Origin: Marinobacter zhanjiangensis
GTDB taxonomy: Bacteria > Pseudomonadota > Gammaproteobacteria > Pseudomonadales > Oleiphilaceae
Direction of reading: 5' to 3'
Assembly: GCF_014651935.1 (NCBI RefSeq)
Contig: NZ_BMXV01000001.1
Location: 310,001 to 374,000, forward strand
DNA: 64,000 nt
Shown here: in pieces, positions 46,353 through 54,647 of the stretch
Layout: every line of letters begins with the position of its first letter
How positions within the stretch are numbered: the first letter of the stretch is position 1
Position numbers and translations under genes: made by a program
Notes under the pieces: generated by a model
Seen by the model: only the letters and a program-made list of their open reading frames with translations
What the model was told of the DNA's origin: nothing
The model's database searches: none

Positions 46353-49046
46353 TCAGGGTGCGGCCTCAGCCGGTTCCGCCGTGGCAACCGCCAGGCATTC
46401 CCTGAGCTCCGGAACGCAGGACCCGCAATTGGTGCCGCACTTCAGTTGCCGGCCCAGGGTTTCCACATCCCTGGCGCCATCACGAATCGCTGCCTCAATC
46501 TGCAACTCGCCAATCCCGAAACAGCTGCACACCAGTGGCCCGGTATCCGCCACGTCCACATCACGGGCCGACAGCAGCCCCCGACGTTCCTGACCGTTCA
46601 GGGTCCGCCCGTCAAACAGGGACGACAACCAGCTGATATCCGGCAGTTCATCGGCATGGCGGGCCACCAGCAACACCCCCTGCAACCGCCCGTCCTGAAG
46701 CCTCGCGGCGCGATAGAGTCCCGAGGCGCTGTCCTCCAGCACCAGATCCGGGGCACCACCCAGCCAGCGGGTAACCTGCCGCTGCCAGGCCACGGGTTTG
46801 CAGCCAGCCAGCCACCAGGCATCACAGTGGGCCTGGGGCACCCGGGTCCAGTAGTCTGCCTGCCAGCCACCGGGCGCCGACCGGGGCCGAATCAGACGAC
46901 CATGCCAGGCGGCATGAACCGGCCTGACAGACACCACGCCATATTTGGACTCCGGCTGCCCGGAGACGGGGTCGGTGACCGGAGCAATCAGCGAACTGGC
47001 CAGTGCGGCAAGGCTGAACTGGCGGCTCCAGTGAATGGGCACAAACGCCTCCCCCGGCCGCTGCCCCGGCTCGGCCCGGACCCGCCCCAGGAAAGACCCC
47101 TTGTCATCCCGGCCCGTGAGTCGCGCCAGACCACCGGCTTCAAGGCCAAGTTGCGCCACATCGTCCGGGTGCAGCTCGATAAACGGCTCCGATCGATGCT
47201 GTACCAGCCGGGGGGAGCGGGCCGTGCGGGTCATGGTGTGCCACTGGTCGCGGATGCGGCCGGTGTTGATAATGACTTCGCCGGGGTGTTCCGGCCGCGT
47301 TTGCGGCATACGGGGCTGTACCGGCACGAAGCGGGCGCGGCCATCACCGGTACTGAAACCGCCATCGGTAAACAGCCGGGCACGACCATGGGGGTGTTCT
47401 CCGTTTACCGGCCACTGCACCGGGGCCAGTTGCTCGTATTCCTCATCGGTCAGATCCGCCAGCGCCGAGAGGTCGAACTGCCGGGCCCCGTCATTGTCCA
47501 GTGCCGACAGTCGGGCGTGCTCCCGGAACACCTCGGCGGCGTTGGACCAGCGAAAGGCATCATCATGGCCCAGCCGCTGCCCCACGTCTGCCAGGATGCG
47601 CCAGTCGGCCCGGGCATTGCCGGCGGCTGGAAGAAACCGGCGCTGGCGCGAGATACAGCGCTCCGAGTTGGTGACAGTGCCATCCTTCTCGCCCCAGCCT
47701 TCCGCTGGTAGCAGGATATCCGCCAGTTCGGTGGTATCCGTCTGGGCAATACAGTCGGACACGATCACCACCGGGCAGTGTTTCATGGCCTCGCGGATAT
47801 GATCGGAATCCGGCAGACTCACCGCCGGGTTAGTGCCCATGACCCATAGCACCTTGATCTCGCCACGATGCACCGCATCGAACAGGTCCACCGCCTTGTG
47901 CCCGGGCGCATGCGGAATACGGTCGGTGTTCCAGAATTCGCCAATGCGCTCCCGGGCGCCGGGCGTATCGTATTCCATATGAGCCGCCAGGGTGTTGGCC
48001 AGGCCACCCACTTCCCGCCCCCCCATGGCATTGGGCTGACCGGTCAGGGAAAACGGTCCGGCGCCGGAGCGGCCGATGCGCCCGGTGGCCAGGTGACAGT
48101 TGATGATGGCGTTGCCCTTGTCGGTACCCGCCGAGCTCTGGTTGACGCCCTGGGAGAAAGCGGTCACCGTCCGCGCCGTGTCGGCAAACCAGCGGTAGAA
48201 GGTGACCACATCCTGCTCCGGCAGGTCACAGGCCTCCGCTACCTTTTGTGGCGCAAAGGCGCTGCGGCGGGCCGCATCAAGCGCCTCGTCAAAGCCGTTG
48301 CAGTGTTGCCCGATATAGTCGTGGTCCAGGGCCCCGGTATCCGCAAGCCACACCAGCAGGCCGTTGAACAGCAGCGTGTCGGTGCCCGGCTTCAGGGCCA
48401 GGTGCAGGTCCGCCAGCTCGGCGGTGGCGGTCCGCCTGGGATCGATCACCACGACCCGGCGCCCGGGGCGATCCGCCGCTTTCATGCGCTGATACAGTAC
48501 CGGGTGGTTCCAGGCGGTGTTGCTGCCGGTCAGCACCAGCAGATCCGCCAGCTCCAGGTCCTCATAGCAGCCCGGCACCACGTCTTCGCCGAACGCCCGT
48601 TTATGGGCGGCCACCGCCGACGACATGCACAGGCGTGAATTGGTGTCGACGTGGGGCGTGCCGATAAAGCCCTTGGCCAGCTTGTTGGCCACGTAGTAGT
48701 CCTCGGTCAACAGCTGACCGGACAGGTAGAAGGCCACCGATTCCGGGCCATGATTTTCCATCGCGGCACGAATGGCACCGGCGACCTCGTCCAGCGCCCG
48801 ATCCCAGGAAACCTGTCTGCCCAGCACCCGGGGGTAGAGGGTGTGCACGTCGCTGCCGGTGGTTTCATGAAGACTGGAGCCCTTCACACACAGCCGCCCG
48901 TAGTTGGCCGGGTGGTCGCGGTCTCCGGCGACCGGCGGGCTGTCGCCGGCGCGGTCACCAGAGTGGGGGGTTGCCATCACGCCGCAACCCACTCCGCAAT
49001 AGGGGCAGGTGGTTCGACGGGGTTGTTGTAGCGTCTGATTGCTCAC
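46353..49046 (-). CDS. nasA: Assimilatory nitrate reductase, catalytic subunit
   Basis: An 897-residue molybdopterin oxidoreductase with an N-terminal [4Fe-4S] site (TCPYCGVGCGVM ... GRLCVKG), the molybdopterin domains (YLSGQLLTEDYYVANKLAKG; GSNTAWNHPVLYQRM; GTNPAVSLPDSDHIREAM), a molydopterin dinucleotide-binding domain (RIRDQWHTMTRTARSPRL) and a C-terminal BFD-like [2Fe-2S] domain (CSCFGIGELQIEAAIRDGA ... CGTNCGSCVPEL). It reduces nitrate to nitrite in the cytoplasm. The flavoprotein at 53391 is the likely NAD(P)H-side partner. I chose GTG 49046, preceded by GCGGAG, giving the usual short N-terminus; GTG 49085 in the same frame lies inside the leader terminator. Confidence 0.95.
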   Translation of the reverse strand: MSNQTLQQPRRTTCPYCGVGCGVMATPHSGDRAGDSPPVAGDRDHPANYGRLCVKGSSLHETTGSDVHTLYPRVLGRQVSWDRALDEVAGAIRAAMENHGPESVAFYLSGQLLTEDYYVANKLAKGFIGTPHVDTNSRLCMSSAVAAHKRAFGEDVVPGCYEDLELADLLVLTGSNTAWNHPVLYQRMKAADRPGRRVVVIDPRRTATAELADLHLALKPGTDTLLFNGLLVWLADTGALDHDYIGQHCNGFDEALDAARRSAFAPQKVAEACDLPEQDVVTFYRWFADTARTVTAFSQGVNQSSAGTDKGNAIINCHLATGRIGRSGAGPFSLTGQPNAMGGREVGGLANTLAAHMEYDTPGARERIGEFWNTDRIPHAPGHKAVDLFDAVHRGEIKVLWVMGTNPAVSLPDSDHIREAMKHCPVVIVSDCIAQTDTTELADILLPAEGWGEKDGTVTNSERCISRQRRFLPAAGNARADWRILADVGQRLGHDDAFRWSNAAEVFREHARLSALDNDGARQFDLSALADLTDEEYEQLAPVQWPVNGEHPHGRARLFTDGGFSTGDGRARFVPVQPRMPQTRPEHPGEVIINTGRIRDQWHTMTRTARSPRLVQHRSEPFIELHPDDVAQLGLEAGGLARLTGRDDKGSFLGRVRAEPGQRPGEAFVPIHWSRQFSLAALASSLIAPVTDPVSGQPESKYGVVSVRPVHAAWHGRLIRPRSAPGGWQADYWTRVPQAHCDAWWLAGCKPVAWQRQVTRWLGGAPDLVLEDSASGLYRAARLQDGRLQGVLLVARHADELPDISWLSSLFDGRTLNGQERRGLLSARDVDVADTGPLVCSCFGIGELQIEAAIRDGARDVETLGRQLKCGTNCGSCVPELRECLAVATAEPAEAAP

Positions 49047-49085
49047 GGTCGCTCCGCAAATTCCCTGTATTGATGGACGGGGCAC

Positions 49086-49167
49086 AAAAAAACCCGGCTG
49101 GCATGCTTCTCACGAAATCCGGTCGGAGCCAGGACTCGGAAACAGACCAGCCGGGCGTCGTTGCCCG
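49086..49167 (-). promoter_or_regulatory. ANTAR-type leader attenuator of nasA
   Basis: On the minus strand a hairpin CGGGC-AACGAC-GCCCG (49167-49152) has a six-base loop with A at position 1 and G at position 4. Its 3' arm overlaps the 5' arm CCCGGCTGG (49155-49147) of a terminator whose other arm is CCAGCCGGG (49101-49093), followed by T7 (49092-49086). The terminator loop is long (45 bases). The two folds exclude each other. I did not find a clear first hairpin in this leader. The nasA GTG lies 40 bases further on. Confidence 0.65.
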
Positions 49168-49229
49168 CTGTGGCCCCACCTGCTGAAAACGCGCCAGGCG
49201 GGATACCGATAATGTGCTGCCAGCGATCA

Positions 49230-49245
49230 AGCAATAATGGGTCCA
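49230..49245 (-). promoter_or_regulatory. Candidate sigma-54 promoter of nasA
   Basis: On the minus strand TGGACCC-ATTA-TTGCT keeps the GG-N10-GC spacing; the -12 half is consensus, the -24 half is weaker than TGGCACG. A start about 12 bases later would place the attenuator inside the transcript. Confidence 0.5.
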
Positions 49246-49488
49246 CGGAGGCCTGCTGCCGGGTATCGGGTACAGGAAAACCGCCAAACTGACGGCACCA
49301 CAGTCGGTTGTGGGCGTCAGCCCGCTCGGTATACCGGCGAATTGACGTGGATTCCCCTGCCTTTGCGGATGCCTGTCCGCCCATCGCTGGTGCATAACGC
49401 CCGAAAACGCACCGCTACCTACAGCCCATGTCGTGCCGATTCACTGCCGAGAAACTGCAACCTTCTGATAAAAAAGAGAATTAATAAC
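49246..49488. other. Central part of the nasA-nrtA divergent intergenic region
   Basis: No gene is supported here; open frames lack start signals and similarity. The stretch lies between two back-to-back candidate sigma-54 promoters, so NtrC-type activator sites would be expected, but I could not identify a convincing one by eye. Confidence 0.5.
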
Positions 49489-49504
49489 TGGCATGGGAGC
49501 TGCA
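49489..49504 (+). promoter_or_regulatory. Candidate sigma-54 promoter of the nitrate transporter operon
   Basis: TGGCATG-GGAG-CTGCA: -24 GG at 49490-49491 and -12 GC at 49502-49503 with exactly ten bases between. Transcription would start near 49515, just before the first leader hairpin. Confidence 0.7.
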
Positions 49505-49520
49505 AGGGTCTGACCAGGAA

Positions 49521-49616
49521 CGGTCCCAATGGCGTGGACCGCTTCGAAACATTCTGACTGATCTGCAGACATTGGCGTCTGTCCTTCTGAAAACCGGGGG
49601 ACAGGCGTTTTTTTTT
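49521..49616 (+). promoter_or_regulatory. ANTAR-type two-hairpin leader and terminator upstream of nrtA
   Basis: Hairpin 1: CGGTCCC-AATGGC-G(T)GGACCG (49521-49541, one bulged T). Hairpin 2: CAGAC-ATTGGC-GTCTG (49566-49581). Both loops are six bases with A1 and G4, the known NasR/NasT ANTAR recognition pattern. The 3' arm of hairpin 2 is part of the terminator 5' arm CGTCTGTCC (49576-49584), which pairs with GGACAGGCG (49599-49607) before T9 (49608-49616). Binding of an ANTAR protein to the two hairpins would block the terminator. Confidence 0.85.
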
Positions 49617-49650
49617 GCGAGTACAAACGGAAAGACCTTCGGGGGAAGCA

Positions 49651-51006
49651 ATGAAACGGAATCTGATACTGGCCGCATCCCTGGTTCTGGGGCTGACAGG
49701 CACTGCTCACGCAGAGATTGGCCCGGCCGAGAAGCCGGACCTGAAACTGGGCTTTATCAAGCTGACGGACATGGCGCCTCTGGCGGTGGCCTGGGAGCAG
49801 GGCTTTTTTATCGATGAAGGCCTGTTCGTGGAACTGGAGGCTCAGGCCAACTGGAAAGTGCTACTCGACGGTGTCATCACCGGTGAGCTGGACGGCGCCC
49901 ACATGCTGGCGGGTCAGCCGCTGGGCGCAAGCATTGGCTACGGCACCCAGGCCGACATTATCACTGCCTTCAGCATGGATCTGAATGGCAACGGCATTAC
50001 CGTCTCCAATGATGTCTGGGAAACGATGAAACAGCAGATCCCAGACAATGAGGACGGCAAACCACAACACCCCGTCAGCGCCAGCACTCTGAAGCCCGTG
50101 GTTGAGCAATATCGCGACCAGGGCGAGCGTTTCCGCATGGGCATGGTGTTCCCGGTCTCCACCCACAACTATGAACTGCGCTACTGGCTGGCGGCCGGCG
50201 GCCTGAACCCCGGCTACTACGCCCCCCAACGAGGCGATACCAGCGGCACCCTGCAGGCCGACGTGCACCTGTCCGTGACGCCGCCCCCGCAGATGCCATC
50301 CACCCTGGAGGCTGGCACGATCCAGGGCTACTGCGTTGGTGAGCCCTGGAACCAGCAGGCGGTGTTCAAGGGCATTGGCGTACCGGTGATCACCGACTAT
50401 GAGATCTGGCCCAACAACCCGGAAAAGGTGTTTGGCGTGACCCGGGAGTGGGCCGAGGAAAACCCCAACACCCACGTGAGGCTGCTGCGGGCACTGATTC
50501 GTGCTGCCCACTGGCTGGATGAGAACGACAACGCCAACCGGGAGGAAGCGGTGAAGTTGCTGGCCCGCTCCGATTATGTGGGAGCAGATGAGGAAGTCAT
50601 CGCCAACTCCATGACCGGCACCTTCGAGTACGAAAAGGGCGATGTGCGCGAGGTACCGGACTTCAATGTGTTCTTCCGCTACTTCGCCACCTATCCCTAT
50701 CCTTCCGATGCCATCTGGTATCTGAGTCAGATGCGTCGCTGGGGCCAGATTCCGGAGGCCAAATCCGACGAGTGGTACATGAAGACCGCCAGGGAAGTGT
50801 ACCGGGCTGACATCTACGAGGAGGCCGCCCGCTCGCTGATCGAGGACGGCACCCTGTCAGCCGACGAGTTCCCGGATCTGGAGGCGGAGAACTTTGTGCG
50901 ACCTCACCAGGGTGAGCTGATCGACGGCGTCGCCTTCACGCCCCGTGAGCCCAACGCCTACATCGACAGCTTTGATATCGGGCTGAAGGGCAAAGAGTCG
51001 CCCTGA
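49651..51006 (+). CDS. nrtA: Nitrate/nitrite ABC transporter substrate-binding protein
   Basis: A 451-residue NrtA/NasF-type periplasmic binding protein: signal peptide [21 protein letters not shown], then blocks [69 protein letters not shown] and [16 protein letters not shown] typical of the family. It captures nitrate or nitrite for the permease and ATPase encoded next. ATG 49651 follows GGGGGAAG. It lies 35 bases after an ANTAR-type terminator, so it is probably expressed only when nitrate or nitrite relieves attenuation and nitrogen is limiting. Confidence 0.95.
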   Translation: MKRNLILAASLVLGLTGTAHAEIGPAEKPDLKLGFIKLTDMAPLAVAWEQGFFIDEGLFVELEAQANWKVLLDGVITGELDGAHMLAGQPLGASIGYGTQADIITAFSMDLNGNGITVSNDVWETMKQQIPDNEDGKPQHPVSASTLKPVVEQYRDQGERFRMGMVFPVSTHNYELRYWLAAGGLNPGYYAPQRGDTSGTLQADVHLSVTPPPQMPSTLEAGTIQGYCVGEPWNQQAVFKGIGVPVITDYEIWPNNPEKVFGVTREWAEENPNTHVRLLRALIRAAHWLDENDNANREEAVKLLARSDYVGADEEVIANSMTGTFEYEKGDVREVPDFNVFFRYFATYPYPSDAIWYLSQMRRWGQIPEAKSDEWYMKTAREVYRADIYEEAARSLIEDGTLSADEFPDLEAENFVRPHQGELIDGVAFTPREPNAYIDSFDIGLKGKESP

Positions 51007-51038
51007 AGCCACTGAACCCAGATTAAGGGAGAACGGCT

Positions 51039-52034
51039 ATGAGCACCCTGAGCCAAACCAATCCATCCACTCTGGCCGGCCGCTGGCTGGCCACCCTGGC
51101 GGACTTTTTCAACCCGCGTCAGCTGGCCTCACGGGCGCAGCAACTGTTGTTGCCGCTGGTGGGCATTGTGGTGTTTGCCGGTCTCTGGCAGGTGGCTGCA
51201 CCCCAGGTTCAGACCTCCCTGGGCGCCTTTCCGGGGCCGGCCGATGTGGCCGAACAGACCGGGGCCCTGTGGCAGGAGCACCTGGACCAGCGGGCGCGGG
51301 CGGACAAGTACGTGACCATGCAGGAGCAGCGTAACGAGCGCATCCTGGCCGAAAACCCGGATGCGGAGGTGAAGATCCGCAGCTACCCGGGGGCGCCCAC
51401 GTTTATTGATCAGATTGGCACCAGTCTGGTGACGGTGCTGGCGGGCTTTTTCCTGGCAACGGTCATCGCGGTGCCGCTGGGCATTGTGATCGGGCTGAAC
51501 CGGCATGTGAATGCGGCGATCAATCCGCTGATCCAGGTGTTCAAGCCGGTGTCGCCGCTGGCGTGGCTGCCACTGGTGACCATGGTGGTGTCTGCCACTT
51601 ATGTCAGTGACGACCCGATGTTCGAGAAGGCGTTCCTGACGTCGATGTTTACGGTGACCCTGTGCAGCCTGTGGCCGACGCTGATCAATACCAGTTTCGG
51701 GGTGGCGGCGGTCAATCCGGATCTGGTGAATGTGTCGAAGGTGCTGCGGCTGTCGTTCTGGACCCATGTGCGCAAGGTGGTTTTGCCGTCGTCGATTCCG
51801 ATGATCTTTACCGGACTGCGGGTGTCTCTGGGGATTGCCTGGATGGTGCTGATTGCAGCGGAGATGCTGGCCCAGAACCCCGGCCTCGGGAAGTTTGTGT
51901 GGGATGAGTTCCAGAACGGCAGCAGTGAATCCCTGAGCCGGATCATGGTGGCGGTGCTAGCCATCGGGTTTATCGGGTTCCTGCTGGATCGGGGCATGTT
52001 GCTGATTCAGCGCAAGGTGGCCTGGAACGAATAA
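51039..52034 (+). CDS. nrtB: Nitrate ABC transporter permease
   Basis: A 331-residue membrane permease with TM segments (LLLPLVGIVVFAGLWQV; SLVTVLAGFFLATVIAVPLGIVIGL; VLAIGFIGFLLDRGML) and the EAA-type loop (VSKVLRLSFWTHVRKVVLPSSIPMIFTGLRV). A soluble insert of about 60 residues after TM1 (QRARADKYVTMQEQRNERIL) is also seen in proteobacterial NasE proteins. It starts 32 bases after nrtA and is separated from the ATPase gene by a 150-base gap with a long palindrome. Confidence 0.94.
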   Translation: MSTLSQTNPSTLAGRWLATLADFFNPRQLASRAQQLLLPLVGIVVFAGLWQVAAPQVQTSLGAFPGPADVAEQTGALWQEHLDQRARADKYVTMQEQRNERILAENPDAEVKIRSYPGAPTFIDQIGTSLVTVLAGFFLATVIAVPLGIVIGLNRHVNAAINPLIQVFKPVSPLAWLPLVTMVVSATYVSDDPMFEKAFLTSMFTVTLCSLWPTLINTSFGVAAVNPDLVNVSKVLRLSFWTHVRKVVLPSSIPMIFTGLRVSLGIAWMVLIAAEMLAQNPGLGKFVWDEFQNGSSESLSRIMVAVLAIGFIGFLLDRGMLLIQRKVAWNE

Positions 52035-52055
52035 CTTTTGGTATGGAGAACGCCG

Positions 52056-52164
52056 CAGTAGCTGGGGAAGTGGTTTGCCGGACACACCGTAAATACGTCC
52101 ATGTAGGCTCGTCGAAAAGGTCCCTCTTTTCGACGGTCCGGCAAACCACTTCCCCACCCACTGC
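52056..52164 (+). repeat. Operon-internal long palindrome (variable-arm family 1, copy 2), nrtB-nrtD gap
   Basis: Perfect 19-bp arms GGGGAAGTGGTTTGCCGGA / complement (52064-52082 and 52137-52155) extend outwards with a few mismatches. An inner 9-bp stem CGTCGAAAA / TTTTCGACG (52110-52118, 52127-52135) closes a loop containing GTCCCT. The core aligns with the element at 32936-33046 when both are read in the direction of their operons, while inner and outer stems have changed on both sides. Confidence 0.88.
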
Positions 52165-52188
52165 TCCTCCAACTTTGGGGAGAACGAA

Positions 52189-53055
52189 ATGAGTAAGTCG
52201 CATCTAGAACTGACAGGCGTCCAGATGGCCTTTGATACCCAATCTGGCCCCTTTGTCGCCCTCGACAATCTGAACCTGAAAATCAACAAGGGGGAGTTTG
52301 TTTCCCTGATCGGCCACTCCGGCTGTGGCAAGTCTACCGTGCTGAACATCGTCGCCGGCCTGCTTAACGCCACTAAGGGCGGTTGTGTCCTCAATGGACA
52401 TGAGGTGACAACGCCCGGGCCCGAGCGGGCGGTGGTGTTCCAGAATCACTCGCTGATGCCCTGGCTGACGGTGTACGAGAATGTGGAGCTGGCGGTGCAG
52501 CAGGTGTTCCGAAAGTCCATGAGCAGGAAAGAGCGGAAGGAGTGGATTCTGCACAACCTGGCGCTGGTTCATATGGACCATGCCATCGACAAGCGCCCCG
52601 GGGAGATTTCCGGGGGCATGGCGCAACGGGTGGGCATCGCCCGGGCGCTGGCCATGAAGCCCAGTGTGCTGCTGATGGATGAGCCGTTCGGGGCGCTGGA
52701 TGCGCTGACCCGGGCGCATCTTCAGGACTCGCTGATGGAGATCCAGAAGGATCTGAACAACACGGTGATCATGATTACACACGATGTGGACGAGGCGGTG
52801 CTGCTGTCGGATCGGATCATCATGATGACCAACGGGCCGGCCGCCACGGTGGGCGAGGACCTGGCCATTGAGCTGCCCCGTCCCCGGGACCGGGTGACAC
52901 TGGCCGACGACCCGGGCTATGTGCATTACCGTCAGGCCGTGATGTCGTTCCTCTATGAGAAGCAGCGCTTCCCGGATCAGGCGCAGAAGAAGGACGATAC
53001 CCGGGATGATGAGGCAGACAGCGACAGTCGCCGTGGATTGCGGGCGATTGCCTAG
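52189..53055 (+). CDS. nrtD: Nitrate ABC transporter ATPase
   Basis: A 288-residue ATPase of the nitrate/taurine group: Walker [11 protein letters not shown] loop [12 protein letters not shown], signature [15 protein letters not shown], Walker [15 protein letters not shown], switch His in [10 protein letters not shown]. The alpha-helical part has the long nitrate-type insert ([14 protein letters not shown]). It lacks the NrtA-like C-terminal domain of cyanobacterial NrtC, so it resembles NrtD/NasD. ATG 52189 follows GGGGAG. The stop codon is followed at once by TGTCCCG, as at 16117, but the similarity ends there. Confidence 0.94.
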   Translation: MSKSHLELTGVQMAFDTQSGPFVALDNLNLKINKGEFVSLIGHSGCGKSTVLNIVAGLLNATKGGCVLNGHEVTTPGPERAVVFQNHSLMPWLTVYENVELAVQQVFRKSMSRKERKEWILHNLALVHMDHAIDKRPGEISGGMAQRVGIARALAMKPSVLLMDEPFGALDALTRAHLQDSLMEIQKDLNNTVIMITHDVDEAVLLSDRIIMMTNGPAATVGEDLAIELPRPRDRVTLADDPGYVHYRQAVMSFLYEKQRFPDQAQKKDDTRDDEADSDSRRGLRAIA

Positions 53056-53190
53056 TGTCCCGCAAAAGTCACTGGTGTGTTCGATATCGGTGCAGAAAAC
53101 CGGGTGGTGAACGTTCAGAGGGCAGGGCTGCCCCGGCCGAAAAACCCCGGAAACATCTTATCCTTATGAACTGAAAGGATTAATTAATGC

Positions 53191-53206
53191 TGGCACGGTA
53201 CTCGCT
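53191..53206 (+). promoter_or_regulatory. Candidate sigma-54 promoter of the nasC-nirBD operon
   Basis: TGGCACG-GTAC-TCGCT, with a consensus -24 half and GG (53192-53193) to GC (53204-53205) spaced by ten bases. Transcription would begin near 53217, directly before the leader hairpins. The stretch 53056-53190 shows no gene. Confidence 0.7.
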
Positions 53207-53219
53207 TTAACTCAGGTAC

Positions 53220-53349
53220 GGATGATCGTCCCGGCCATGGACCGGCCGGACCATTCATCCAGGGGCCGCCGGCCCCACAGAACATCGTTGTTGGCATTGG
53301 CGCCGGACCATCGCTCTCCCTCGGGAGACCTGATGCTCCGGCTTTTTTT
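53220..53349 (+). promoter_or_regulatory. ANTAR-type leader attenuator upstream of the nasC-like gene
   Basis: A long first hairpin (GGATGA 53220-53225 with TCATCC 53255-53260, inner CCGGCC 53231-53236 with GGCCGG 53244-53249) has loop ATGGAC(C), with A1 and G4. A second hairpin TTGGC-ATTGGC-GCCGG (53291-53306) has the same loop sequence as hairpin 2 of the nrtA leader. Its 3' arm is also the terminator 5' arm GCCGGA (53302-53307), pairing with TCCGGC (53337-53342) before T7 (53343-53349). A stable GGGGCC/GGCCCC hairpin lies between them. Confidence 0.8.
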
Positions 53350-53390
53350 GGTCCCGCCAGAGCCAACCGGAACCTAACGGGAGCAGCCTT

Positions 53391-54611
53391 ATGGACTCGA
53401 ACACACTGGTAATTTGCGGACACGGCATGGTGGCCCAGCGACTGCTGGAGCAGCTGCACGACGGCGGCCACCCGTTCAGCCGGATCGTGGTGCTGGGTGC
53501 AGAACCGGACGCCGCCTACAACCGCGTGCTGTTGTCGTCCGTACTGGCTGGTGATGCCACCCTGGAACAGATCCGCCTGAAGGAAGACGACTGGTTCGAT
53601 GCCGCAGGTATCGAGCGTTACTACGGCGCCCCGGTGACCGGCATTGACCGTGACAATAAACGGGTCGAGATCGCCGGCGGCGAGAGTTTCGACTACGACA
53701 CCCTGGTACTGGCCACCGGCGCCCGTCCCGCCCCACTGGGTATCGAGGGCGAGGACCTGGACGGTGTGCTGAGCTTCCGGGATCTGCGGGACACACGCCG
53801 GCTGATCGAGCTGAGCAAGCGCCATGGCCGGGCCGTGGTCATCGGTGGTGGCTTCCTCGGCCTGGAGGCCGCCGAAGGCCTGCGCTGTCGCGGCATGGCC
53901 GTCACCGTACTGCATCGCAATCCGCACCTGTTGAACCGCCAGCTGGACACCACCGGCAGCCAACTGCTGGCCGATAGCCTGAAAGAACGCGGCCTGAGCA
54001 TTCGTACCGGCCACTCACCCACGGCCCTGCTGGGCAAGCGCTGCGTACGGGCCGTTCAGCTGGATGATGACACCCTGATCAGCACCGACCTGGTGATTAC
54101 CGCCGCCGGTATTACCCCCAACGCCGAGCTGGCCCGTACGGCGGGCCTCGATTGTGGCCGTGGCGTTCAGGTGGATCGCCGGATGCGCTCCAGTGACCCG
54201 GACATTTACGCCCTGGGTGAGTGCTGCGAAATCGATGGCCAGACTTTTGGCCTGGTGGACCCGGGTTATCAGCAGGCACAGGTTCTTGCAGGCGTTCTTC
54301 GCGAGCCTGCCAGCGACCAGATTTTCCAGTCCGCCAGCCAGCCTACCCGACTGAAGATCAGTGGTATCCCGATTTTTTCCTGCGGCCAGACCGGTGAGGA
54401 CGGACAAACCGAATCCATTGTCTGGCACGACTATGAGCACAACCGTTACTGCCGGCTGCTGCTGAGCGATGGTCGCCTGGTGGGCACGGTGCTGTTTGGC
54501 GACACCACCGACGGCCCCTGGTACGCCGAGCAGATCGAGCTGGGCCATGACATGACCCCCTGGCGGGCCAACCTCGCCTTCGGCCCCGAGTACTGCCAAC
54601 AAGCGGCCTGA
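53391..54611 (+). CDS. nasC: NasC-like FAD/NAD(P)H oxidoreductase of nitrate assimilation
   Basis: A 406-residue pyridine nucleotide-disulfide oxidoreductase fold with FAD site ICGHGMVAQRLLEQL, LVLATGARPAPLGI, the NAD(P)H site AVVIGGGFLGLEAAEGLRCRG and second FAD motif DIYALGECCEIDG. It is homologous to the N-terminal half of NirB, encoded next, and lacks the [2Fe-2S] and siroheme domains. In Klebsiella the NasC subunit passes electrons from NADH to NasA; here nasA is on the other strand about 4 kb away, but both units share the same leader type. Rubredoxin reductase is an alternative reading. It is the first gene of an operon with nirB, 36 bases apart. Confidence 0.88.
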   Translation: MDSNTLVICGHGMVAQRLLEQLHDGGHPFSRIVVLGAEPDAAYNRVLLSSVLAGDATLEQIRLKEDDWFDAAGIERYYGAPVTGIDRDNKRVEIAGGESFDYDTLVLATGARPAPLGIEGEDLDGVLSFRDLRDTRRLIELSKRHGRAVVIGGGFLGLEAAEGLRCRGMAVTVLHRNPHLLNRQLDTTGSQLLADSLKERGLSIRTGHSPTALLGKRCVRAVQLDDDTLISTDLVITAAGITPNAELARTAGLDCGRGVQVDRRMRSSDPDIYALGECCEIDGQTFGLVDPGYQQAQVLAGVLREPASDQIFQSASQPTRLKISGIPIFSCGQTGEDGQTESIVWHDYEHNRYCRLLLSDGRLVGTVLFGDTTDGPWYAEQIELGHDMTPWRANLAFGPEYCQQAA

Positions 54612-54647
54612 ACAACAGAATTCGAGATATTGAGAGAGGACAGAACC

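Noticed and set aside
46317..47711. 464-codon plus-strand frame opposite nasA
   Set aside because: Antisense to molybdopterin domains with clear conserved motifs; low-complexity Pro/Gly/Arg protein with no start signal.
49512..49525. GACC-AGGAAC-GGTC as the first ANTAR hairpin of the nrtA leader
   Set aside because: Its loop lacks G at position 4 and it conflicts with the better hairpin at 49521-49541, which has A1 and G4 and a longer stem.
53057..53070. TGTCCCG directly after the nrtD stop, as at 16117 and 45358
   Set aside because: Only the first seven bases of the motif, plus the preceding stop context, are shared; similarity ends there, so a repeat copy is not supported.
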